A stretch of DNA of 64,000 nt from Lachnospiraceae bacterium (GTDB lineage: Bacteria > Bacillota > Clostridia > Lachnospirales > Lachnospiraceae): assembly GCA_017552985.1 (NCBI GenBank), contig JAFZNO010000081.1, forward strand, positions 92,795-156,794. The letters run 5' to 3'. Position numbers and translations under genes: made by a program. Shown here piece by piece: positions 50,294-59,597 of this stretch; positions within the stretch are counted from its first letter, which is position 1; the number at the start of each line of letters is the position of its first letter. Below the pieces are notes generated by a model, which worked only from the letters and a program-made list of their open reading frames with translations, was not told where the DNA came from and did no database searches.

Positions 50294-51745
50294 CTAGCTT
50301 TCCCATGGTGCCTTCAGGGAAGGCAGCACCTCAGGTTGCTCTGGTTCCAGCGTAAGCTTAAACGGATTGTCATCCTCTTCTTCCTCTTGCGCCTCATATT
50401 CATCATATGCGTTTTCTTGCTTGGAGTCAATAGTTTCCGAACTCATTTCGCGACGAAGGCCCTCTCTTGAAAGCATTGCCTGCAATACCTGAGCATCCGT
50501 AGTGGCGTCGAACACTTCATCCTGGAAGAGATTATTGAGCAATTCCGTAAAGGCTTCGTTGATGATTCCCAAGGTTTTTTGGATCTCTGCCTTGGCATCC
50601 CGGATGTCCTGGCCGGGATTCTCCACCTTTTCAAACTGCACGTAAGCTTCCACAAGCTTTACCGTCGTGGGCAGGTAGTACTCCATCAGCTTGTGCATGC
50701 GGTTCATCTGCTCCGGATGCTCCTTCACGCGGTCAAAGATCTGACGAAGCAAGGTTTCCAACTGGGACAACTGCCCAGAGATCTCCTGACCGGGAATGGA
50801 TTCATTCAACTGACGCAACTTCTGGATGTATGCCGTGCCTTCCGACATCATGGCATTTAATTCGTTCTCCTGCTGCAGTTTAAGCTCCCGTTCTTCCTCC
50901 TCCGCAGTGAGTATGCGGTTCTTCTCCGCATTCATCTGCTCGCGCATTCTAAACGCTTCCGCAGTCTCCGTATATTGACGGTATACTTCGTTGTTTAACA
51001 TAAAGCAGGTTTCCTGAAGATCCAAATGACCTTCCGGGAACATGCCAAGGCGAAGCATTTTCTTGATGTCCTTTCTTATGAACTTGGAACTGTTTCCCGT
51101 CTGAACGGCAATCTCATCGATGTCCGCATACATTTTAGTCCCGCAGATTTGCATGTAACGCTGCGCCCTGTTAATCAGCCCGCGCTGCTTGCTTCCCTTG
51201 CTGAGCAATGCAATGGATATGCCCGCCACGATTGCCGTGGCAAATGCAAACGGAAACCAGGTGCGTCCGGTACTCATCAGTATCACGGACACGAGGGACA
51301 TGCCGACCCCGACGCTGAGCCCAAGCGAACCAAACACCGTATTCAATACGTTCTTAACGCTTCCAACCTTCTTAAACCGAACGCGGTTTACCCTGGGAGG
51401 CGGCGGCAATGGCCTGGATCCAACGCTATTCGGCGTATACCGGTACTGCTGCGCCTCGCGGACCTTTCTCCACTCTTCCCGGCGTTCTTCCTTTCTGCGG
51501 TTCAGTTCCTGCTGCTGTTGCAGCCACTTTTCGCGGTTTGCGGCATTATTCTCCCGGTATTGCCTAAGAATTTCCTCCCGCGTTGCCCTCGTGATCTCAG
51601 CCTGTTTTTTGGCTTCCTGCACGACGGTGTCCACCGTACCGGAAACCAGACTGTTCAATTGCTGAAAGTCTCCCGAATTTAAGGCCCCCGCCACGGAATC
51701 TAAGATCTGTTCTCCAAGATTTTTCCAATCCTGATTGTTGCTCAT
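50294..51745 (-). CDS. XpaC-like (5-bromo-4-chloroindolyl phosphate hydrolysis family) membrane protein
   Basis: A 483-residue protein. The N-terminal 120 residues are charged, with a coiled coil (EEILRQYRENNAANREKWLQQQQ), followed by two membrane helices (VLNTVFGSLGLSVGVGMSLVSVILM and WFPFAFATAIVAGISIALL) and a large C-terminal helical domain with YLPTTVKLVEAYVQFEKVENPG. The layout is that of XpaC, found beside TelA. Activity of the family on the dye substrate does not give its true function. It lies 31 bp downstream of rsgA and seems to be transcribed with the operon. Confidence 0.88.
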   Translation of the reverse strand: MSNNQDWKNLGEQILDSVAGALNSGDFQQLNSLVSGTVDTVVQEAKKQAEITRATREEILRQYRENNAANREKWLQQQQELNRRKEERREEWRKVREAQQYRYTPNSVGSRPLPPPPRVNRVRFKKVGSVKNVLNTVFGSLGLSVGVGMSLVSVILMSTGRTWFPFAFATAIVAGISIALLSKGSKQRGLINRAQRYMQICGTKMYADIDEIAVQTGNSSKFIRKDIKKMLRLGMFPEGHLDLQETCFMLNNEVYRQYTETAEAFRMREQMNAEKNRILTAEEEERELKLQQENELNAMMSEGTAYIQKLRQLNESIPGQEISGQLSQLETLLRQIFDRVKEHPEQMNRMHKLMEYYLPTTVKLVEAYVQFEKVENPGQDIRDAKAEIQKTLGIINEAFTELLNNLFQDEVFDATTDAQVLQAMLSREGLRREMSSETIDSKQENAYDEYEAQEEEEDDNPFKLTLEPEQPEVLPSLKAPWES

Positions 51746-51776
51746 GCGAATTCTCCAATTCTGTTAACCAGCGTAA

Positions 51777-52652
51777 CTAGTACTTTCTTTTATTCTTTAA
51801 TTCTCCATATAACTGACAATAATTTTCATACCGGATCCGCGGGATCTCCCCCGTCTCCACAGCCTGCCTGATGCCGCAGACCGGTTCCGTCACGTGACTG
51901 CAGCCCCCAAAGCGGCAATACTTTTCAAACGGAACAAATTCCTCATAATACGCAGCCAGTTCTTCCTTCTCAAGATCCATGACCTCAAGAGAACTAAAGC
52001 CCGGCGTGTCAAAGATAAAACTGTCTTGATCGATCCTCAGCAGCTCTGAGTGGCGCGTCGTGTGTTTTCCCCTGTCGATCTTCGCGCTAAGGCTTCCCGT
52101 CTCCATGGCCGTTTCGCCGAGAAGATGATTGATCAGAGAAGATTTTCCCACGCCGCTCGGTCCGGCCACCGTGGTGGTCTTTCCCTCAAGAAAGGCGCGC
52201 AATTCCTTTAAGCCCGTGCCCTCCTTGGCGCTGATGAAAAGAAGCGGATGTCCGCTCTTCTCATAAGCGGATCTGTAAGTCTCCATCAGCTTCCCGTCAT
52301 CCAGATCCATTTTGTTAAAGCAGATCAGACAAGGAAGCTTTTGTCTGTCCATCATGATCAGAAAGCGATCCAAAAGATTCAGATTCGGTGCGGGAGAAGT
52401 CATCGCAAATATGACCATCCCTTGATCCACGTTGGCCACCGCCGGACGGATCAACTCACTTTTTCTTGGAAGGAGCTCCGTCACGTTGCCAATTTTCTTT
52501 TCCTCATCCAAAACTTCCAACAGAACGTCATCACCCACCAAAGGTTTCCGATTGTCCTTGCGAAAGACGCCCTTCGCCTTACATTCATACAAGATCCCAT
52601 CCACGTTCACGTAATAGAATCCCGCGATCCCTTTCACGATCTTTCCCTGCAT
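51777..52652 (-). CDS. rsgA: Ribosome small subunit-dependent GTPase A
   Basis: A circularly permuted GTPase that helps mature the 30S subunit. In the 291-residue protein an N-terminal OB domain is followed by G4 (CFNKMDL), G5 (ISAKEGTGL), G1 (GPSGVGKSSLINHLL) and G3 (FDTPGFSS), in the permuted order. The C-terminal zinc site is CRFGGCSHVTEPVC (Cys-Cys-His-Cys). It lies 7 bp from the kinase gene, in the frequent Firmicutes order prpC-prkC-rsgA. Confidence 0.97.
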   Translation of the reverse strand: MQGKIVKGIAGFYYVNVDGILYECKAKGVFRKDNRKPLVGDDVLLEVLDEEKKIGNVTELLPRKSELIRPAVANVDQGMVIFAMTSPAPNLNLLDRFLIMMDRQKLPCLICFNKMDLDDGKLMETYRSAYEKSGHPLLFISAKEGTGLKELRAFLEGKTTTVAGPSGVGKSSLINHLLGETAMETGSLSAKIDRGKHTTRHSELLRIDQDSFIFDTPGFSSLEVMDLEKEELAAYYEEFVPFEKYCRFGGCSHVTEPVCGIRQAVETGEIPRIRYENYCQLYGELKNKRKY

Positions 52653-52659
52653 GCTTCCT

Positions 52660-54825
52660 CTATTCTCTCACAAAATCTATTCTTCTGGTAAAACTCTTTG
52701 TTTCCGTCTTTGCCTCACTGACAACGGTTTCTCCGGTAACCGGATCCGTGGTCGTTTCGCCGGGTATGGTCACGGTATAAGTGACGGTCAGGTTACCCCC
52801 GGGGGAATCGATGCTTTGATAGCTGACGGGATATGGAAAGCTCGTCGTCTTTGTATCCAGCAAAACCATTCCCGTATCTGCCACGAGCTTTAACCCAACG
52901 GTGCTGCCCGCCCTGTAATCCGGTGCCTCCGCCGCTGACGGCGCTTCAATGGTCACGTCACACTTATAAGAGCGCTTCTGCCCCATGCTGACGCAAATGT
53001 CGATGGCAGTGCCCTCGTCCACGTATACGCCGGAAGAATAGCTTTGGGTACAGATTCTTCCCTCCGCGTAATTGTCATTAAAGACCATTTGAATGTTGCC
53101 AATGCTAAGTCCGCTTTCAATGGCGCGAAGGGTTCCCTCCGACTGCTCTAATCCGATCAGGTCAGGAACCTTCTTCATGACGTTTTCCTTACCCTTGCTG
53201 ATATAGACCGTGATCACGCTGCCTTTCGGGGCCTTCACTCGGCTGACCGGATTCTGGTTAAACACAAGACCTTCCTCTGCATCCGAATAATCTTCCAGTT
53301 TATTCACCAGAAAACCCGCCTGGCCAAGACGGCTTGTCGCTTCATCCAAGGTACATCCCGTCACGTCAGGCACCAAAACGCCCTCAACGCCGGAACTCAC
53401 GGTAAGCACGATCTCACTGCCTTCCGGAACCATTAGTCCCGGTTCCACGTCAGCACTGATCACGTCGCCCGATGGGACCAAGTCCGATTCCACGTACTCC
53501 ACGGAAACCAGCATCTTTATTTCCCGCAGCTTTCTCCTCGCTTCTTCAACGCTAAGTCCTTCCACTGTGGGCATTTCCCTGCTGGGAACGTCAGGCTTGG
53601 AAATCTCTTCTGACAAATTGCCCGAGGAACTTTCATCCGATATGATCGGAGAGGTGCGCCCCGAACCCACGGAACTCTCTCCATCCTTTTCAGGTAAAAA
53701 ATAGTTGAGCAGCTGTTTGCTGAGAACCAGAATAATGATCAGGATCACGATTCCCACGATCACCGTGACGATGGCAGTGATCTTTTCCACCTTCGTCATG
53801 CCGCCGCGGCCATCTTCCCCGTCCACGTCATCGTATACTTCCGGTTCCGTCTCGTAGCCGTCCTGATACTCCTGATCCTTCAGCCGGATTCCTTCATCGG
53901 AATCGTCAGCATAAGTCCTTCCGCGCACCTGGCTAAGCTCCCAGTCATTGATGGCACGCGTTCCGCCATCCACGTCCGGATTGTCAAGCTCCACAAAATC
54001 CTCGTCCGGCGTAAGGAGCGATTGCTTCAAGTCTCTCAAGAGCTCTCCCATGTTCTGATAACGTCTGTCGGGAGATTTCTGACAACATTTCAGCACAATG
54101 GATTCCACTGCCACGGGAATCTCGGGAACGTAATCACTTGGATACGGCAGTTCTTCCTGAATGTGCTTAATGGCGATGGCAACCGTCGTCTCCCCGTTAA
54201 AGGGAACCCGTCCGGTCAACATCTCAAACATGGTAATGCCCAATGAATAAACGTCACTCTTCTCGTCACTGTATCCGCCCCGGGCCTGCTCAGGGGAGGT
54301 ATAGTGTACGGAACCCATCACGTTCGAGGTAATGGTGTTGCTGGATGCCGCCTTTGCAATTCCGAAATCCGTTACCTTTACCTTTCCGTCCTTGGAAATA
54401 ATGATGTTCTGAGGTTTAATGTCTCTGTGGATAATGTGATTGTTATGGGCCGCCTCAATGCCCATGCTCACCTGAATCGCAATGCTGACGGCCTCTTTGT
54501 ACGAAAGGCGCGCCTTCTTTTCGATATATTTCTTAAGCGTGATGCCCTCGATCAGCTCCATTACGATGTAATGGATGCCAGCCTCCTCGCCAACGTCATA
54601 CACATTCACGATGTTGGGATGCATCAGTCCGGTTGCCGCCTGCGCCTCGATGATAAATTTCGAAACAAAATTCTCGTTCTCCGCGAATTCCTGTTTCAAA
54701 ACCTTCACCGCCACGTAACGGTTCAGCTTATGACATTTCGCCCGATATACGTCTGACATGCCGCCGGTACCGATCTTTTCCAGGATCTCATATCGGTTAC
54801 CGATCATCATACCCATCTTTACCAT
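52660..54825 (-). CDS. prkC: PASTA-domain Ser/Thr protein kinase
   Basis: Membrane kinase that senses muropeptides or lipid II through extracellular PASTA repeats. The 721-residue protein has an N-terminal kinase domain: glycine loop IGTGGMSDVYRAK, Lys in VAVKVLKQE, catalytic HRDIKPQN, DFGIAKA and the APE-like TSPEQAR. A helix at about 345-370 (AIVTVIVGIVILIIILVLS) follows an acidic region (DGEDGRGGM). Outside are three PASTA repeats (from MPTVEGLSVEEARRKL, VPDVTGCTLDEATSRL and VPDLIGLEQSEGTLRA). The last about 130 residues form an extra extracellular beta domain. ATG 54825 has GGAG at the right place. Confidence 0.96.
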   Translation of the reverse strand: MVKMGMMIGNRYEILEKIGTGGMSDVYRAKCHKLNRYVAVKVLKQEFAENENFVSKFIIEAQAATGLMHPNIVNVYDVGEEAGIHYIVMELIEGITLKKYIEKKARLSYKEAVSIAIQVSMGIEAAHNNHIIHRDIKPQNIIISKDGKVKVTDFGIAKAASSNTITSNVMGSVHYTSPEQARGGYSDEKSDVYSLGITMFEMLTGRVPFNGETTVAIAIKHIQEELPYPSDYVPEIPVAVESIVLKCCQKSPDRRYQNMGELLRDLKQSLLTPDEDFVELDNPDVDGGTRAINDWELSQVRGRTYADDSDEGIRLKDQEYQDGYETEPEVYDDVDGEDGRGGMTKVEKITAIVTVIVGIVILIIILVLSKQLLNYFLPEKDGESSVGSGRTSPIISDESSSGNLSEEISKPDVPSREMPTVEGLSVEEARRKLREIKMLVSVEYVESDLVPSGDVISADVEPGLMVPEGSEIVLTVSSGVEGVLVPDVTGCTLDEATSRLGQAGFLVNKLEDYSDAEEGLVFNQNPVSRVKAPKGSVITVYISKGKENVMKKVPDLIGLEQSEGTLRAIESGLSIGNIQMVFNDNYAEGRICTQSYSSGVYVDEGTAIDICVSMGQKRSYKCDVTIEAPSAAEAPDYRAGSTVGLKLVADTGMVLLDTKTTSFPYPVSYQSIDSPGGNLTVTYTVTIPGETTTDPVTGETVVSEAKTETKSFTRRIDFVRE

Positions 54826-54841
54826 AAGTCTTCTCCAAAAT

Positions 54842-55576
54842 CTATTCTGCAGGGATCTCGATCAAAATCACGGAAACGTTGTCCTTTCCGCCGTTTACGT
54901 TTGCAGCGTCCACCAAGAACTTTGCCTTGTCCTCCAAGGATCCAACGCTGTCAACAATTTTCTGCAGTTCCTCATCCTCAAGCATGTTGCTCAGGCCGTC
55001 GGAACACATTAGTATTCTGTCTCCTGCTTTTAAGTCCACCTCAAAAAAATCCGGTTCCACGGTCGGGGCAACGCCTACGGCCCTGGTGATGATGTTTTTC
55101 TTGGGATGGTTACGTGCTTTCTCTTTCGCAAGAATGCCTTTCCTGACCATTTCCTCCACGAGGGAATGATCCATGGTGATCTGACGGATCTCCCCGTCAG
55201 AGATCAAGTAAAGCCTGCTGTCGCCTACGTTCATGGCCAGAAGCTTTCCGTCAAGAATGGTAGCCGCCACGACAGTGGTTCCCATGCCTTCCAGATCCTC
55301 TGACGCACTGGCATCCAGAAAAACCTTCCTGTTTGCCACGTTCAAGGCCTCCTGCAAGATTACCTTGGGATCCGTTTCCTTTACGGTGGAGATCTTCTCC
55401 AGCATCATTTCCACGGTTTCCTTGGATGCCCGGTCGCCAGCCTTATGCCCGCCCATTCCGTCTGCCACGATAAAGAAATTGGAAAGGTTCCCAACCTCCT
55501 CCGTCCTTGCACAGACGTAATCCTCATTTAGTTGTCTTTTCCTACCGACGTCGGTTAGGGAAAATGCTTTTAGCAC
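54842..55576 (-). CDS. prpC: PP2C-type Ser/Thr protein phosphatase
   Basis: Reverses phosphorylation by the neighbouring kinase. The 244-residue protein contains the metal motifs TDVGRKRQLNEDYVCA, VADGMGGHKAGD, NVGDSRLYLI and CSDGLSNMLEDEEL near the end. It lies 16 bp upstream of prkC and overlaps rlmN by 7 bp, as is usual in Firmicutes. Confidence 0.97.
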   Translation of the reverse strand: MLKAFSLTDVGRKRQLNEDYVCARTEEVGNLSNFFIVADGMGGHKAGDRASKETVEMMLEKISTVKETDPKVILQEALNVANRKVFLDASASEDLEGMGTTVVAATILDGKLLAMNVGDSRLYLISDGEIRQITMDHSLVEEMVRKGILAKEKARNHPKKNIITRAVGVAPTVEPDFFEVDLKAGDRILMCSDGLSNMLEDEELQKIVDSVGSLEDKAKFLVDAANVNGGKDNVSVILIEIPAE

Positions 55577-56658
55577 CCCTGTTGTCCTCCCGTACCTTCC
55601 ATGGAAATGGATTCCTTATGTTTCCTTCTCAACTGTCCACAGGCCCCGTCAATGTCCCGGCCCATTTCCCTTCTAATTGTAACATTTATTTTATTTCTTT
55701 CAAGCTTATTTTTAAAAGCAAGTACCCTTTTCGCCTCTGACTGAACGTAATCCCGCTCCTTGATGGGATTGACCGGGATCAGGTTGACGTGGCAGCAGAG
55801 TTTCGACGCGAGTCTCGACAGTTCCTCCGCATCCTCATCCGTGTCGTTTACGCCGCCCACAAGATTGTATTCAAACGTGATCCTCCTGCCCGTCTGCTTG
55901 AAATAATAATCACACGCTTCCATCAGTTCGCGGATGGAATACTTGTTGGCGATCGGCATCAGTTTCCTGCGTTTTTCGTCATTGGAAGCATGAAGGCTCA
56001 GCGCCAGCGTGACCTGAAGCCCTTCCTCCGCAAACCGCTTCATCTGCGGCACGATCCCGCACGTAGATACCGTAACGTTTCTCTGGGAAACGTTGAGTCC
56101 GTTTTCATCCGTCAAAAGCTTTAGAAAACGGATCAAATTATCATAATTATCCATGGGTTCGCCGGTTCCCATGACCACGACGTTGCTAACCCTTTGTCCC
56201 GTATGCTTTGTTATGGCATAGATCTGTTCGAGCATCTCAGAAGGCGTCAGATTCCTCTCGAGTCCGTCCAGCGTGGAAGCACAAAACCTGCAGCCCATGC
56301 GGCAACCAACCTGCGAGGAGATGCAAACGCTGTTTCCATGCTTATACTGCATCCAAACGCTCTCCACCACGTTGCCGTCGCGAAGGCCAAACAAGTATTT
56401 CCGCGTGCCGTCGATCTTTGATTCCTGCACTCTGACGGTTTCCAGGGATGCATACCAAAATCTTTCCCTGCACTTCTCCTTGAAGCCTGCGGAAAGGTTG
56501 GTCATTTCCTCATAGCTTCCTGCAAGCTTTTCATGCATCCACTGATATAACTGCTTCGCCCGAAAAGCCTTCTCTCCCATGTCCTCCACGGCTTTCTGAA
56601 GTTCCGCAAGCGTCAGGGATTTTACGTCTGTTTTTCCGTCAGTTTCCACTGTCTGCAT
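55570..56658 (-). CDS. rlmN: 23S rRNA (adenine(2503)-C2)-methyltransferase
   Basis: Radical SAM methyltransferase of 362 residues; it methylates A2503 of 23S rRNA and A37 of some tRNAs. The cluster motif is CRMGCRFCAS, and the second catalytic Cys is in the C-terminal DGACGQLRRKH. MGTGEPMDNYDN and SLHASNDEKRRKLMPI are typical. AGGAG is eight bases before ATG 56658. It overlaps the rsmB 3' end by 20 bp. Confidence 0.96.
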   Translation of the reverse strand: MQTVETDGKTDVKSLTLAELQKAVEDMGEKAFRAKQLYQWMHEKLAGSYEEMTNLSAGFKEKCRERFWYASLETVRVQESKIDGTRKYLFGLRDGNVVESVWMQYKHGNSVCISSQVGCRMGCRFCASTLDGLERNLTPSEMLEQIYAITKHTGQRVSNVVVMGTGEPMDNYDNLIRFLKLLTDENGLNVSQRNVTVSTCGIVPQMKRFAEEGLQVTLALSLHASNDEKRRKLMPIANKYSIRELMEACDYYFKQTGRRITFEYNLVGGVNDTDEDAEELSRLASKLCCHVNLIPVNPIKERDYVQSEAKRVLAFKNKLERNKINVTIRREMGRDIDGACGQLRRKHKESISMEGTGGQQGC

Positions 56659-58048
56659 TCATTTTTCTCCTAAACTTCGCAAAGAAAAAGCCATCCATCT
56701 CAAGGACGCCCGGAAGAATCTGTGCAAGACAATTCTCCCATGATGCCTTCTCTCCGCGATAAGCCTTTTTTTCCTCCAGCACGCCCGCCTGAACGGCAGC
56801 CGGGAGCTCCGTCTCCATTGGAACGGGCTCAAAAGGCAGGTTCTCCAATATCCACCTTACAGCGTCACGGTTTTCTTGGCTTCTGATCGTACAAGTACTG
56901 TAAAGCAGGATGCCTCCCGGCTTTACGTACCTTGTCGCACCGGCCAAGATTTCTTTTTGGAGTTCATCAAGACCGGAAAGCCCATCCTCCGTAAAGTGAT
57001 ATTTTACGTCGCGCTTCTTTCCCATTACTCCAAGTCCGGAGCACGGCATGTCCAAAAGCAGCACGTCAGCCTTTCCGATCAGATCCGTTTCCGGTTCTCT
57101 TGCGTCCCAAACCCGGACCTCTATATTGTTGCGACCCATGCGGGTCACGTTCTCACGTATTTTATCAGTCTTTTGAGGTGACACGTCGCCGCAGGTCACG
57201 CGTCCTTCTTCACCCGTAAGCTCCGATGCAAGAATGCTCTTTCCGCCAGGCGCCGCGCAGGCGTCCACTACCAAGTCACCCTTCCGGATTCCAGCCATTT
57301 TTACGGCCAGAACGGAACTTGCATCCTGAACGGTCAGCTTTCCTTCGCAAAAATCCGGAAGGCTCTCCGCCCCCTCTAAATCCCTCGCGAGAAGAATCCT
57401 TGCGTCATAGGGGGACGTTTCCGCCTTTGCCCCGCTCTTTTCAATGCGCTCCTTTACCTCAATTACCTCTGCCCCGGAAAGGCTTTCTTCCACGCGCAGC
57501 GACACGGGATGAATCTCCAAAAGCCCTTGCAGTATTTTTTCCGTAAGGGCTTCTCCATATTCTGAAAGCCATGTCTTCGTGATCACTTCCGGCATGGAAT
57601 ATTTAACGCAAAGAAACAGAAGAAAATCTTTCTTCCTGTCCGGCAAGGGAAGGGCCTCCTTCTCCCGCGAAACCTTCCTCAATACTCCGTTGACAAATCC
57701 CTTTAAGTTCTGGAATTTCCTGCGTTCAGCCAGCTTGCACGCCTCATTACAGACGGCGCTGTCCGGAACGGCATCCATGTAAAGGATCTGATAGGCACTC
57801 ATGCGAAGAAGATTCCGTATCAGGGGCTTCATCTTCCTGACGGGCAAGCTGGAAAAATGATCCAGATAATAATCCAGTTCAATGCGCCTCTCCAGCGTTC
57901 CTTCCGCAACACGCTTGATAAATCTCTTGTCCTTCGCGTCCAGATAATCATATTTATTCAATACGTTGCCGATCAGCCGGTGAGACATCCCGCCGTCCTT
58001 TTCCAAGGTCAGCAGAACGTCCAGCACGATCTCCCTGACGTTCTCCAT
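56639..58048 (-). CDS. rsmB: 16S rRNA (cytosine(967)-C5)-methyltransferase
   Basis: A 469-residue enzyme with an N-terminal NusB-like RNA-binding domain (about 1-140) and a C-terminal SAM domain. SAM motif VVDACAAPGGKSILASEL, catalytic Cys in LLDMPCSGLGVMGKKRDVK and second Cys in LLYSTCTI are present. I start at ATG 58048, where GGGGAGAG lies just upstream; ten codons before are in frame but not supported. It follows fmt by about 40 bp. Confidence 0.95.
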   Translation of the reverse strand: MENVREIVLDVLLTLEKDGGMSHRLIGNVLNKYDYLDAKDKRFIKRVAEGTLERRIELDYYLDHFSSLPVRKMKPLIRNLLRMSAYQILYMDAVPDSAVCNEACKLAERRKFQNLKGFVNGVLRKVSREKEALPLPDRKKDFLLFLCVKYSMPEVITKTWLSEYGEALTEKILQGLLEIHPVSLRVEESLSGAEVIEVKERIEKSGAKAETSPYDARILLARDLEGAESLPDFCEGKLTVQDASSVLAVKMAGIRKGDLVVDACAAPGGKSILASELTGEEGRVTCGDVSPQKTDKIRENVTRMGRNNIEVRVWDAREPETDLIGKADVLLLDMPCSGLGVMGKKRDVKYHFTEDGLSGLDELQKEILAGATRYVKPGGILLYSTCTIRSQENRDAVRWILENLPFEPVPMETELPAAVQAGVLEEKKAYRGEKASWENCLAQILPGVLEMDGFFFAKFRRKMNADSGN

Positions 58049-58089
58049 TGCTTCTCTCCCCGCACTGCCACGGGGCAATGCATTTGTTC

Positions 58090-59025
58090 TTATACTCCCA
58101 GCTTATCTCCAACCTGCACCTTCACTCCCAAAAGGAAGTCATGACAGCTCATTCGCTTTTTCCCCTCCAGTTGAAGCTCTTCGATGCGAAGGGATCCTTC
58201 CCCCGTTGCCACGGTGAAAGCATCCTTTGTGACCTCCGTCACCTCGCCGGGCTCCGCTTTTTTAACCGATTGCTTTAGCGGCACGGCCTTCCATATCTTC
58301 AGCTGCTTGCCATTCCATTTGGTAAAGGCACTGGGCCACGGCGTCATGCTGCGGATCTGACGGTCAAGACGCACGGCTGACTTTGAGAAATCAAGCTTTC
58401 CCATCTCCTTCGTGATCAAAGGCGCATAGCAACTCAGTTCGTCATCCTGCTTCACTGCGACAAGTTCCCCTGCCTCCAAAAGATCTAAGGCTTCCGTGAT
58501 CGCCACGCCGCCAAGTGCTGCCAGTTTATCGTGAAGGGTCTCAAAATTATCTTCGGGCTCAATGGGAATCTCTTTCTGGTACAGAATGTCTCCCGTATCG
58601 ATTCCTGCATCCATCTGCATAATGGTGATGCCAGTCTTTTCTTCTCCGTCCAGGATCACGCGCTGTATGGGAGACGCGCCGCGATACTTGGGCAATAAAG
58701 ACGCATGGACGTTCAGGCATCCAAGTCTCGGCATGTCAAGGATCTCCTGGGATAGGATCTGTCCAAATGCCGCAACCACAAAGGCATCCGCTTCATATTC
58801 CTTAAGCTTTGCCACTGCTTCGGGGCGCTTGATCCTCTCCGGCTGAAATACGGGAATTCCGTGTTTTAGCGCACATTCCTTTACGGGAGGAGCGACCAGT
58901 TCCACGCTTCTGCCCTTTGGCTTATCCGGCTGCGTGATCACAAGCACTACCTCTCTGCCAGACTGGATGATGGCTTCCAGGGATTGTGCCGCGTATTCCG
59001 GCGTTCCCATAAACACGATCTTCAT
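58090..59025 (-). CDS. fmt: Methionyl-tRNA formyltransferase
   Basis: Formylates initiator Met-tRNA with 10-formyl-tetrahydrofolate. The 311-residue sequence has KIVFMGTPEYAAQSLEAI at the start and the formyl-transferase signature GCLNVHASLLPKYRGASPIQRVILDG with the catalytic Asn and His. DTGDILYQKEIP follows. The C-terminal part binds tRNA. It overlaps def by 4 bp. Confidence 0.97.
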   Translation of the reverse strand: MKIVFMGTPEYAAQSLEAIIQSGREVVLVITQPDKPKGRSVELVAPPVKECALKHGIPVFQPERIKRPEAVAKLKEYEADAFVVAAFGQILSQEILDMPRLGCLNVHASLLPKYRGASPIQRVILDGEEKTGITIMQMDAGIDTGDILYQKEIPIEPEDNFETLHDKLAALGGVAITEALDLLEAGELVAVKQDDELSCYAPLITKEMGKLDFSKSAVRLDRQIRSMTPWPSAFTKWNGKQLKIWKAVPLKQSVKKAEPGEVTEVTKDAFTVATGEGSLRIEELQLEGKKRMSCHDFLLGVKVQVGDKLGV

Positions 59026-59513
59026 GCTTCCTCTTCCTCCTGAGCGGCGGGCGGAACCACGTCCTGCAGTTCTCCCTCAACCTTTTCCACGTAAAGATGC
59101 CCGTCCAAATGATCCAATTCATGGCAAATGGCACGCGCAAGCAATTCTTCGCCCTCAATCTCGTAAGGGCGCATGTTCACGTCAAGTGCCGTCGCCTTTA
59201 CGTAATTAGGTCGCGTCACGATCCCGCTCTTTCCGGGAACGCTAAGACAGCCCTCCGGTCCGCATTGTTCCCCGGAAGTCTCAAGAATCTTTGGATTGAT
59301 CAGGACGTAAGGATCCTCTCCCGTAACGTCGATCACGACGATGCGCTTCAAAATTCCCACCTGCGGTGCAGCAAGGCCTACGCCGTTCGCCTCATACATG
59401 GTATCGAGCATGTCCTCGATCAGTTCACGGATGCGGGGCGTCATTTCCTTTACTTCCTTGCAGGTCTTTTCCAGAATGGGATCTCCCATCTCTCTAATGT
59501 TTCGGATTGCCAT
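59022..59513 (-). CDS. def: Peptide deformylase
   Basis: Metalloprotease that removes N-formyl from new proteins. From ATG 59513 (AAGGA upstream) it has 163 residues. The three motifs are GVGLAAPQVG, EGCLSVPG (metal Cys) and HELDHLDG (two metal His). The C-terminus is acidic (QEEEEA). It overlaps fmt by 4 bp and lies 84 bp after priA. Confidence 0.96.
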   Translation of the reverse strand: MAIRNIREMGDPILEKTCKEVKEMTPRIRELIEDMLDTMYEANGVGLAAPQVGILKRIVVIDVTGEDPYVLINPKILETSGEQCGPEGCLSVPGKSGIVTRPNYVKATALDVNMRPYEIEGEELLARAICHELDHLDGHLYVEKVEGELQDVVPPAAQEEEEA

Positions 59514-59597
59514 GGTAATTTCCTTTCCACAAAACAATAAAATATAAGTCTTTTGGTTTTCTTAGCGCAAATATTATAGCACAAAATGCTCTTCAGG

